Positions 56,441 to 64,000 of a stretch of 64,000 nt of DNA are shown here, one piece after another. The notes beneath the pieces were generated by a model, which made no database searches, was not told the DNA's origin, and saw nothing but the letters and a program-made list of their open reading frames with translations. How positions within the stretch are numbered: the stretch's first letter is position 1; every line of letters begins with the position of its first letter. This DNA comes from Barnesiella propionica (GTDB lineage Bacteria > Bacteroidota > Bacteroidia > Bacteroidales > Barnesiellaceae), in NCBI RefSeq assembly GCF_025567045.1, contig NZ_JAOQJK010000006.1, positions 62,001-126,000 on the forward strand. The letters run 5' to 3'. Made by a program: the position numbers and the translations under genes.

Positions 56441-56448
56441 CAAAGGTA
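56441..56448 (-). promoter_or_regulatory. -7 box of the fusion helicase gene
   Basis: TACCTTTG on the minus strand, about 98 bases upstream of the start codon. The remaining bases to 56758 hold an 18-base palindrome and a terminator but no gene. Confidence 0.5.
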
Positions 56449-56532
56449 AATATAAAACCGCAAAATCTGTTAAAATTACCGTTTTCTTATGATATTTATG
56501 TGTTTACATCTGTTGGCTTATTGAAAAAAGTT

Positions 56533-56550
56533 ACTCTTGTCGACAAGAGT
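56533..56550. repeat. Perfect 18-base palindrome upstream of the fusion helicase
   Basis: Arms ACTCTTGTC/GACAAGAGT, about 85 bases upstream of the -7 box on the minus strand. Without a T-run it is not a terminator; an operator is possible. Confidence 0.4.
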
Positions 56551-56678
56551 TGATTTACTCATAGATAATTATTTTCTGGTTTACGTTATATTTATGATAT
56601 GTTCACGCAAGTCGCCGATAGAGATATTATATTGATTTTAATAAAGTTAAGCAAAAAACATTCTTATATCATCAATAA

Positions 56679-56713
56679 AAAACCGGTCGTGCATATTATC
56701 ACGGCCGGTTTTT
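56679..56713 (-). terminator. Rho-independent terminator of the amidase operon
   Basis: Inverted repeat with arms around 56679-56692 and 56700-56713 and a T-rich flank on the minus strand, 45 bases beyond the amidase stop codon. Confidence 0.75.
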
Positions 56714-56758
56714 ATTTTACTAATTTCCTTTTCTATTCAGAAAAGATAACTCACAGTT

Positions 56759-59700
56759 TTATTTCTTAATTACTTTGACAGCATTGCCGTTATTAACTTT
56801 CACAAAGTAAATGCCTCTTACAAGGTCATTCAGGTCTATGGTAGTGGACATAGCGTTCACATTTGCTTTCTTAGCAACCAAAGCACCCGCCAGGTTATAT
56901 ACATCTACCGTATTGATAATTTCTGCAGCCTCCACTTTCAATATATCAGTAACAGGGTTAGGATACATGCGTGCAGCAGGAACTTCAGAAGCTTCCACTC
57001 CACTTGTTCCGCTCATAGTCATAGTTTTGGGAGCAGGAGTGGTACAAACATTATTCTCAGTAGGCATTGCCCATACAGATAGTGCTTTACCGGATTTGGA
57101 TATTGCATATAAGTTTCCGGCATAGTCAAATTCGAAGTCATCGTAACCGGCACTCGGACCTTCAAGAACAGTATGGAACTTCTTCGTTACAACCGGCATA
57201 CCTTCAGCATTCATCTTATAAGTGAATACAGAAAGCCCATTATTATCACTGACTGCTACTAACGATTCTTTTTCATTTACAGCCAAACCTCCGTTCTGAG
57301 AAGATTCTATCAGGTTTGTTTCTGCGGAATTAAATACAGCATCGGAATATCTGTCACTGTAATAGAACATGGAAGGCGTTCCCGAGTTGTTACCAGAACC
57401 TGCGCCACGATACTGAGCCGCCCAGAAACCGGTCGATACCGGAACTATACTTGCATTGTCGTTTCCTACATAGCTGCTGGCAGCTTTGGAAGAAGTAGGA
57501 GCTGCTGTCCATTTAGAAGAAGTTCCGATATTATAAGTGTTGGTAAATTTCTTCCAAGCAGACGATCCCGGAGCATTTTTGTCAATTGCGTATAACTGGG
57601 TATTTTCACCGGATCCTCTTACTCCTATGGCAACAGTCTGACCGCCGACATATGTACCGCCGATTGAAAGAACTCCTGCTTCATTAGTTGCTCCTTCAAA
57701 GAGAGGAGACATGGTAAAGTCTTCCGGATTCATCACATAAATACCGGCATTGGAAGCGCTTGCATCACACAAGAACACACGTCCGTCCTCAGCGACAGCA
57801 ACTTTACGAGGACCTTCACCCGAAACTCCGGTCCAGGATATGCCACCATTATGAACTGACGATACTTCACTCTGGTTGGGTTCCAGAACATAAAGACCTG
57901 TTGTCGTAGCGCCTGTAGTATTTGTTACATATACGCGACCGAAATATTTACTTTCCGGTGATTTGTCGATAGCTACTCCATTAGGAGCGTCATATTTGTA
58001 AATGGCTTTATCGTCCGACAACTTGGTAAGACGGGTCACATTTCCGGCAGTAGCGCGAATACTCCAGTTGCAAGTCGCATTGGCAGGAATATCCGATGAT
58101 GCTACCGTAACATCGTTAAGACCTTTGGATTTTGCTCCCAGATTTATAGTTTTTACAACTTCTCCGGAAGCAGCGCCAGTCAAGATCAAATCAACAGATG
58201 TAGCATCTTCATTCAACTCGAAAGTAACATTGTAATTGTTACCGTTCATTTCAGATTTTAAATTATAAGCAAAGATACGAGCCGGAGAGGGATCTTGTTC
58301 CACGCCTTTTGTCGTATATTTTACAAATTGTCCGCCGGCCAGTAAATACATATTGATATCGGCATTATCAACAACACCAGCGCCGGTCATATAAGAAGGA
58401 GAAGCTACTCCGGTTATCACAGCATCTGTTACACCAATGTTTTCTGCCTTGTCAAGACCACCGGTCACGTCAAACAAATATGATTTATAGGAATAAGTTT
58501 CCCCTTGTTTTTCGCATACAGGTGCACTCATATATATCTTGTCGGCATAACGGAAATAATTGGAACCGTAAGATTCCACTGGTATATCACCCGAAAAGCT
58601 TCCGTATTCTACAGCATCGTTCGTTTCCCAAGATATTCCGAATTCTTTCGGTGCGATGGCTGATCCGTCTACTATGATACGGTCTATAGCCAACGGAGAC
58701 AATGTCATTTGTGCATCTTCACCGAATTGATTTTCCTCATATATCGTAGCATTATGCTGGGTAGCCGAAACTTTTCCGTCTTTTACGATCCAACATACAT
58801 ATTTGACACCGTAATCGGTATTCCAAGCATCTCCGGCATGAGAGTCAAAATAGAATTTAAACTCTTTGCTGGTACCGCTAATAGCGATAGTATTGGCGAT
58901 AAAATTGGAATAGTTATTTCCTGCTGCGGCCAGGCTCTCAGAAGTATTGGTCGGCAATGTCAGCAATACTTCAGGAGTAGCGTCTTCTAATGCTCCGCCT
59001 TCGGCAGCTTGCCATTTATACATGTAGAAGTCACCCGTCTGATAGCCGTTGTTTTCTCTACCGATTACCGTTGAATTGGTTCCCAGTAAAACACCGTCCA
59101 TGGTGAAAGCGATATCCGACAGAACATAAGGATATTTCTTTCCGTTAAATCCTTCGGTCTTGATACCTGCAGTACTCATTTCTTTGACAAGAGACCCGGT
59201 AACAGGATCGATAACGAGAAGTTTAGGAGCTTTTTCAGCGTCTACGGCCAATACATAATATTTACCGTCACGAAGAATAGCCCGGCGAATTTTCAGATCC
59301 TTCAAAGCTTCAATCGATTCCAGATTGCTTTCTTTCATGAATTTATAAGAGCTTGCAGCGGCAATATCACCATCTTGTACGGGATGGGGATAGTCCTCAA
59401 CTTCGGGTATAATTTCTTCTTCCGACGGTTTCTCATGAGAAGTATCGGTCAATCTCTTATTAGTGAAAGCCGTTTCGTTAGCCACAACTTCTATTTCTTC
59501 TGTTTCGGGCCAGAAACCTGGTATGTCATACACGAGTTTATAGGTACCCGGAGTCAGATCGGAAAATACGAACAAACCGTTATATTCCTTATCCGTCGTA
59601 TATTCTCCGACTTTATTCCCGTCTTTATCCTGCAGCACGACCGTTACGTTATTCAAAGGATTATATGCATCGACCGTATTCGGTTTGTAATTATACAAAT

Positions 59701-60589
59701 TATGTTCCAGCGTATTATTTTTATCTTTTACGGTACCCATGATATAACCTTTGGTTTCGCTGTTATCACCGAACCAGGCGCGGATGGCACGTGAATATCT
59801 TACGCCTTCCTGACGACAGTAATCTTTGTTCAGCAAACGCTGACGCTCGGGCTGATAGGTGTGAAAACAGCCTTCGCTCAGAAAACCGTCGCACCCGTGT
59901 TTCAATACACCCAGATAACCGGTATACCCCAATCCATTGGTCGAAGAACTTCCGTAAAACGTAATATCCCCACGGCTGTTATTGGATGTAGCGGCAGTAT
60001 AAGCGGAATGGTAAGTCACACCATTCTTAGCCACATACTTCCAGGCGTCCTGTGCCATAGCTTTTGCATTAACAAGACCGTTACCTGAGGCATCATCGGT
60101 TCCCCGGTATAATAACAGAGGATAATTGGTAACCGAACCTTCACTGGCTGCATTACTATGGATAGAAATAAAATAGTCCATATTATTCGACTCCACATCC
60201 TGGCAGATAACCGACAGTGTTACCACTTGCTGGTTTCCGTCATTACTCGGAGCTGTCTCTATCTGATCGTTTGGAGTTTTATTCTTATCCCCTTCCGATA
60301 CATAACCGTTCTTCGTACGGGACATTTTTATAAAACCGACTCCGGCTTTCTGCAATACATTCCGCAAAGTCAAACCTTTCGTAAGGTCGGTATTCGTTTC
60401 GAAAAAGCCCATTGTATCCATCTGGGCGTAGTTTATTGTTGCCATCGGACGGTCATTTGCAGTCCATCCGCCATGACCGGGATTTATATATACGCGTGCC
60501 TGGGAAAATTCAGGAACATTACCTGCCGCACTGGCTGCAAATGCCATCGACATTCCTACGCAGGCTATCAGTAGTTTTCTTAGTTTCAT
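56759..60589 (-). CDS. Secreted N-acetylmuramoyl-L-alanine amidase with propeller region and T9SS sorting domain
   Basis: A 1276-residue secreted protein. After the signal peptide (about 1-22) comes an amidase_3 domain (about 28-250): RVYINPGHGGWTAND (zinc His), FFETNTDLTKGL (zinc Glu), FISIHSNAASEG (zinc His), and an acidic active-site region near 230. Then a carboxypeptidase-like beta domain (about 300-375, YNGLFVFSDLTPGTYKLVYD), a propeller-like region (about 400-800), an Ig-type domain and a second propeller (about 890-1180), and a T9SS type A sorting domain (RMYPNPVTDILKVE to VIKK). It should cut the peptide from the glycan of peptidoglycan at or beyond the cell surface. Nine bases separate it from the upstream gene. 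Confidence 0.88.
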   Translation of the reverse strand: MKLRKLLIACVGMSMAFAASAAGNVPEFSQARVYINPGHGGWTANDRPMATINYAQMDTMGFFETNTDLTKGLTLRNVLQKAGVGFIKMSRTKNGYVSEGDKNKTPNDQIETAPSNDGNQQVVTLSVICQDVESNNMDYFISIHSNAASEGSVTNYPLLLYRGTDDASGNGLVNAKAMAQDAWKYVAKNGVTYHSAYTAATSNNSRGDITFYGSSSTNGLGYTGYLGVLKHGCDGFLSEGCFHTYQPERQRLLNKDYCRQEGVRYSRAIRAWFGDNSETKGYIMGTVKDKNNTLEHNLYNYKPNTVDAYNPLNNVTVVLQDKDGNKVGEYTTDKEYNGLFVFSDLTPGTYKLVYDIPGFWPETEEIEVVANETAFTNKRLTDTSHEKPSEEEIIPEVEDYPHPVQDGDIAAASSYKFMKESNLESIEALKDLKIRRAILRDGKYYVLAVDAEKAPKLLVIDPVTGSLVKEMSTAGIKTEGFNGKKYPYVLSDIAFTMDGVLLGTNSTVIGRENNGYQTGDFYMYKWQAAEGGALEDATPEVLLTLPTNTSESLAAAGNNYSNFIANTIAISGTSKEFKFYFDSHAGDAWNTDYGVKYVCWIVKDGKVSATQHNATIYEENQFGEDAQMTLSPLAIDRIIVDGSAIAPKEFGISWETNDAVEYGSFSGDIPVESYGSNYFRYADKIYMSAPVCEKQGETYSYKSYLFDVTGGLDKAENIGVTDAVITGVASPSYMTGAGVVDNADINMYLLAGGQFVKYTTKGVEQDPSPARIFAYNLKSEMNGNNYNVTFELNEDATSVDLILTGAASGEVVKTINLGAKSKGLNDVTVASSDIPANATCNWSIRATAGNVTRLTKLSDDKAIYKYDAPNGVAIDKSPESKYFGRVYVTNTTGATTTGLYVLEPNQSEVSSVHNGGISWTGVSGEGPRKVAVAEDGRVFLCDASASNAGIYVMNPEDFTMSPLFEGATNEAGVLSIGGTYVGGQTVAIGVRGSGENTQLYAIDKNAPGSSAWKKFTNTYNIGTSSKWTAAPTSSKAASSYVGNDNASIVPVSTGFWAAQYRGAGSGNNSGTPSMFYYSDRYSDAVFNSAETNLIESSQNGGLAVNEKESLVAVSDNNGLSVFTYKMNAEGMPVVTKKFHTVLEGPSAGYDDFEFDYAGNLYAISKSGKALSVWAMPTENNVCTTPAPKTMTMSGTSGVEASEVPAARMYPNPVTDILKVEAAEIINTVDVYNLAGALVAKKANVNAMSTTIDLNDLVRGIYFVKVNNGNAVKVIKK

Positions 60590-60598
60590 AGTCGTCGA

Positions 60599-61513
60599 TT
60601 ATTTTGTGGTTTTTACTTGCATCAGGAACACTTTACCGTCGGCCGTATTATATACGATTTTCGAAGCATCGGCCGATGCACAGGGATACATAGATATGGA
60701 TGATTCATCGGTCAAATCGGTACGAACTTTGCCATTCGCACTTACGGCAACGATCTTGGAAGATGTAACAATTTCACCGTTATCATAATCGACCATACCT
60801 ACCGTCCAGTCATTACCCATCCACTTCGGTGCACGCATTACACCTAATGAAACGGGATTACTACCATCCAGATTGCTTACATAAGCTTTGCCGTAATCCA
60901 TAACATAATAAAGTAATTTTTTTCCGTCGGGAGAAACCGAAGGCCAAAGGTAACTTACCTCGGTTCCGGCAGGGGATACCTGACGGGTAGTACCGTCTAC
61001 GGTTACATAGAGTTGCCCGTCTTTAATACTGGCAACTGCCGGTATACGGGACAACTTGCTACCGGACATTTTTTTAGACAGAAGTTTTCCGTCGTTAACA
61101 GCTAATACAGTACCTTCTTTTACTGCAACGCCCTGAAGATCACGGGTAGCTTTTACCAGTTCACTTTTCTTTCCGGTATTTACATTCACACTTTTCAGTG
61201 TCGTGTAACGAAGCTTTCCTTTATACTCGCGGTTCCGGTAAACAACAGTACTTCCGTCGGAAGAAATCTCAACTCCGAATCCGGAACCTTTGTCCGTCGT
61301 CAAAGTCGTCATTTTCTTCGTAGCCAAATCATACTTTTGAAGGCCATTCATGTCACTATTCGTCAAAACCAGGAAATCTCCGGCAGGACTCAATACCGGA
61401 AGATAATTGCTCCCGGAAGGAATAGGAAGCTGTTCATTGCTGACAACCGATATTCCCTGAGAAAAAGCCAGCTGACTCGCGAATACGAGCAACGCTAAGA
61501 TAGGTTTTTTCAT
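60599..61513 (-). CDS. Secreted TolB-like/PD40 beta-propeller protein
   Basis: A 304-residue secreted protein with signal peptide (about 1-19, ending LAFSQ) and a beta propeller of WD40/PD40 type. Repeats are visible as NYLPVLSPAGDFLVLTNSD, GFGVEISSDGSTVVYRN, LWPSVSPDGKKLLYYVMD and SMYPCASADASKIVYNT. No enzyme motif. It is the first gene of a two-gene unit with the amidase, so it likely works with it, by inference. Confidence 0.75.
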   Translation of the reverse strand: MKKPILALLVFASQLAFSQGISVVSNEQLPIPSGSNYLPVLSPAGDFLVLTNSDMNGLQKYDLATKKMTTLTTDKGSGFGVEISSDGSTVVYRNREYKGKLRYTTLKSVNVNTGKKSELVKATRDLQGVAVKEGTVLAVNDGKLLSKKMSGSKLSRIPAVASIKDGQLYVTVDGTTRQVSPAGTEVSYLWPSVSPDGKKLLYYVMDYGKAYVSNLDGSNPVSLGVMRAPKWMGNDWTVGMVDYDNGEIVTSSKIVAVSANGKVRTDLTDESSISMYPCASADASKIVYNTADGKVFLMQVKTTK

Positions 61514-61928
61514 AATTGGATAATTTAAAGGTTAATAATAAAGATTGATTTTATTTTATAATATATTCTATAAAGCAAGTTTTTCATAGCCACACTATCT
61601 ATCAACTCTTGTGTTTTTCCATCTCCCAACTGATAATTCCGGCTTTTTTACTTTTCACTCAATCAGCTCACTGTCCTTTTTCGCAAAAAAGAACTTCATC
61701 GTGCTCTCAGATTTCAAGGATAAACGTACAAGATTTTATTGACAGATACAAATTTTCAGATTGTTTTTTATCTTTTTTTCATTTCTTCTAAAAAAGAAAA
61801 AAACAAGATAAAAAAACTCCGAAATAAAAATAAGATATTAAAACCAAACAGAAAAAACGATAAGAAATATTATTCAAAAAAAAGACGAGCCTAAAAAGGT
61901 TCGTCTTTATATACTATCTCTACTTATA
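61514..61928. other. AT-rich spacer with a long dyad
   Basis: No gene was seen. A near-perfect dyad with arms near 61763-61774 and 61805-61817, mostly A and T, lies in the middle; the prs terminator is at its right end. No clear promoter for the gene ending at 60599 was found. Confidence 0.3.
61881..61908 (-). terminator. Rho-independent terminator of prs
   Basis: Twelve-base arms (61881-61892, 61897-61908) with a four-base loop; T-run on the minus strand, 20 bases beyond the prs stop codon. Confidence 0.8.
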
Positions 61929-62867
61929 TTAAAGAATATATTGAGAACTGATAGATTGGTTCTCGTAAACGCGGCGAATTGTATCGGCAAACATATCGGC
62001 AATCGTAATTACATGCACTTTATCGCACTCTTTACAATAAGGAATACTATCGGTAAATATCATTTCTTCCATAGAAGATTCCGTTACGCGTTCGGTAGCC
62101 GGGCAACTCATAACCGCATGACTGGCTATAGCCCTCACAGAAAGGGCTCCTTTATTTTTCATCAGATCTGCGGCTTTGGTTATAGTTCCGGCCGTATCTA
62201 CCATATCATCAATGAGTATTACATTTTTACCCTCTACATCTCCTATCACAGTCATACTTTCCACCACATTTGCCTTAGCACGTTGTTTATGGCACAACAC
62301 AAGAGGAACACCGAAATGCTTCGCATACGTGCTGGCACGTTTAGATCCTCCCACATCGGGAGTAGCGATAACCATATTCTCCAGATTTAAAGATCTGATA
62401 TAAGGGATAAATACAGAAGAAGCATACAAATGGTCCACAGGGACATTGAAAAATCCCTGAATCTGATCGGCATGCAAATCCATAGTAATAAGCCGGCTGA
62501 TACCAGCAACACTTAACAGGTCGGCAATCAACTTGGCTCCGATGGAAACACGAGGTTTGTCTTTACGATCCTGACGTGCCCATCCGAAATACGGAATTAC
62601 GGCAATAATCGATTTCGCAGAAGCACGTTTAGCCGCATCCACCATCAGTAACAATTCCATAAGGTTATCGGAATTCGGGAAAGTAGACTGCACCAGATAA
62701 ACCTGGCAACCTCTTATTGATTCTTCAAACGAAACGGAGAACTCGCCGTCGGCAAAATGCTGGATATTCATATTACCCAGTTCACAACCTAAGCTCTTAC
62801 ATATTTTTTCCGCCAAATACCGTGAATTAGTACCGGAAAAGACCTTAAAGGGAGGTGTTTGACTCAT
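61929..62867 (-). CDS. prs: Ribose-phosphate pyrophosphokinase
   Basis: A 312-residue cytosolic enzyme making PRPP from ribose 5-phosphate and ATP, the precursor of nucleotides, His and Trp. Family motifs are LGCELGNMNIQHFADGEFSV near residue 28, IPYFGWARQDRKDKPR near 94 (with the catalytic-loop residues), TMDLHADQIQGFF near 127 and the PRPP-binding NVILIDDMVDTAGTI near 215. Monocistronic. A -7 box TAACTTTGC at 62907-62915 gives a leader of about 33 bases. Confidence 0.96.
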   Translation of the reverse strand: MSQTPPFKVFSGTNSRYLAEKICKSLGCELGNMNIQHFADGEFSVSFEESIRGCQVYLVQSTFPNSDNLMELLLMVDAAKRASAKSIIAVIPYFGWARQDRKDKPRVSIGAKLIADLLSVAGISRLITMDLHADQIQGFFNVPVDHLYASSVFIPYIRSLNLENMVIATPDVGGSKRASTYAKHFGVPLVLCHKQRAKANVVESMTVIGDVEGKNVILIDDMVDTAGTITKAADLMKNKGALSVRAIASHAVMSCPATERVTESSMEEMIFTDSIPYCKECDKVHVITIADMFADTIRRVYENQSISSQYIL

Positions 62868-62906
62868 GAGGTTTTTGATATAAAACGAAGTTTGTATAAT
62901 TTTTCT

Positions 62907-62915
62907 GCAAAGTTA
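62907..62915 (-). promoter_or_regulatory. -7 box of prs
   Basis: TAACTTTGC on the minus strand, 40 bases from the start codon. Confidence 0.6.
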
Positions 62916-62947
62916 CTATTTCTATTCTTAAATAATCCCTGAACCTA

Positions 62948-64000
62948 TTATTTTTTTATCTCTACTCCTATATTTTTTTGAACGGCTTTCCATACGACAG
63001 CTCCGTATGCGTCAACTCTCGTTTCAAAAGGCATATCGGGATATATTTTTTTAGTATCTTCATCCCCCGACAATAATTCTTCACATTTGAATATTCCTTC
63101 CTGTAAAGCCATGACCGAAAAGGCATGAGCCGGTATATTCACTTTTACCGAGACAGGACGGGAAGAAAAATTAACCACGATTACCAGCAACGTTTTTTTC
63201 CCTCTACGTAAAAATGCGAATTGACGGTGTGCATTAAAATCAGGATTATCATAATTGACGTACATAAGATCGAAAAAGGAACCTTCCGATATCGCATCTT
63301 CTTTATTGCACAAAAGAAGAACTTTCTGATACAGCTTTCTCAGTTTTTTTTCTCCGGCCGTCAGCTTAGCCGAATTGAATTTTCCTTTATTATTCCATCG
63401 GGCTATCGTAGGTACGGTCCAATAATCGAATATGGTAGTACGGCCGTCTTCACCACTGAATCCTTCAGCATCCATCCCGCGCTCTCCCAGTTCTTGTCCG
63501 AAATACATCATGAACGGGCATACGCTTATCATCGCAGACACAACCAAAGCCGGAAGAACTTTTCCTGCATCGCCCGCAAAAAAAGGAGATGCAAAGCGTT
63601 GTTCATCGTGATTTTCAAGAAAATTCAGCATGCTATGGTTTATTCCGTCCACCGATTGCCAGCATTGTGTCAACAAAGAAGCCGAGGCATTGTGACAAAG
63701 TACGGCTTTAAGTGTATCGTACAGCCCTACTTTATCGTATAAATAATCGAATTTTCCATTATGTATATAATTCCTGTATTCTCCTTGATTATATATCTCT
63801 GCAATAAACAGGATACCGGGATATTGCTTTTTAACTTTCGGGATCGCCCATCCCCAAAACTGAACGGGAACCATCTCTGCCATATCACAACGAAAAGCAT
63901 CTACTCCTTTTCCTGACCAGAATAGAAGAATATCCAACATTTTTATCCATGTATCGGGTATCGGGTCAAAAACACGGTGACGCCCATGCATATAATCCAC
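62948..64000 (-). CDS. GH13 alpha-amylase family protein (partial, cut by the window edge)
   Basis: The C-terminal 350 residues of a GH13 glycosidase; its N-terminal part lies beyond base 64000. The nucleophile Asp is in GVDAFRCDMAEMVP, the acid/base Glu in ILFIAEIYNQGEY, and the third acidic residue in NFLENHDEQRFA. The last about 90 residues form the beta-sandwich C domain (QFAFLRRGKKTLLVIVVNFSS). Specificity among amylase, maltase and branching-type members cannot be settled from this part, and no signal peptide can be judged. Confidence 0.85.
   Translation of the reverse strand: MDYMHGRHRVFDPIPDTWIKMLDILLFWSGKGVDAFRCDMAEMVPVQFWGWAIPKVKKQYPGILFIAEIYNQGEYRNYIHNGKFDYLYDKVGLYDTLKAVLCHNASASLLTQCWQSVDGINHSMLNFLENHDEQRFASPFFAGDAGKVLPALVVSAMISVCPFMMYFGQELGERGMDAEGFSGEDGRTTIFDYWTVPTIARWNNKGKFNSAKLTAGEKKLRKLYQKVLLLCNKEDAISEGSFFDLMYVNYDNPDFNAHRQFAFLRRGKKTLLVIVVNFSSRPVSVKVNIPAHAFSVMALQEGIFKCEELLSGDEDTKKIYPDMPFETRVDAYGAVVWKAVQKNIGVEIKK

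Noticed and set aside
62948..64000. GTG at 64000 as the true start of the amylase gene
   Set aside because: The GH13 catalytic barrel is incomplete on the N-terminal side, so the gene continues beyond the window.

Overview
The window looks like the chromosome of a gut-type Bacteroidales bacterium (phylum Bacteroidota). The evidence is a serine palmitoyltransferase for sphingolipids, a fused LpxC-FabZ protein, a DUF4492-cydA-cydB cluster, an OadG subunit carrying a lamin-tail domain, several proteins with type IX secretion (T9SS) C-terminal sorting domains, and many promoters of the Bacteroides -33/-7 type (TTTG, about 19-20 bases, TAnnTTTG). The genus cannot be fixed from the sequence alone; something near Coprobacter, Barnesiella or Paludibacter is a guess.

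Layout. 1-5119: serine palmitoyltransferase facing away from the lipid A operon lpxD-lpxC/fabZ-lpxA. 5140-11468: a methyltransferase, a PRiA4b ORF-3-like protein, a YigZ protein, the cytochrome bd operon and a TauE/SafE permease. 11469-14312: a long leader and two coupled secreted proteins. 14805-28434: a cobalamin-acquisition region with three cobalamin riboswitches, a BtuB-like receptor, a BtuG-like lipoprotein, three large secreted proteins (a sorting-tailed one, a 1423-residue leucine-rich-repeat one, and a propeller one sharing its N-terminal domain with the repeat protein) and an ATP-grasp-like protein. 28508-29505: a small AT-rich cassette holding an SGNH hydrolase whose reading frame is interrupted at an 11-base G tract, flanked by imperfect copies of the maf 3' end. 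29469-31908: a four-gene operon (nitroreductase, Rossmann protein, KdsC-like phosphatase, Maf). 32074-39880: a TonB-dependent receptor, an HdeD-like protein, a lipid kinase, a phosphoesterase, tRNA-Gly, a DUF1877 protein, CorA, a candidate structured RNA and small proteins. 40148-43560: aspartate:alanine antiporter and aspartate 4-decarboxylase, a proton-motive pair. 44288-48817: the sodium-pumping methylmalonyl-CoA decarboxylase operon with epimerase, for propionate formation from succinate. 49246-51156: dnaK. 51466-56343: an exonuclease-RecQ-UvrD fusion helicase of 1625 residues. 56759-61513: a T9SS-tailed amidase and its propeller partner. 61929-64000: prs and a GH13 amylase cut by the window edge.

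The most unusual signals are the G-tract SGNH cassette (a probable phase-variable surface enzyme inserted at the end of maf), the riboswitch-linked set of T9SS-tailed proteins with a shared uncharacterised N-terminal domain, a stem-rich RNA candidate upstream of a sigma-region-4-like small protein, and the triple-activity helicase. No rRNA, CRISPR array, transposase or prophage was seen.
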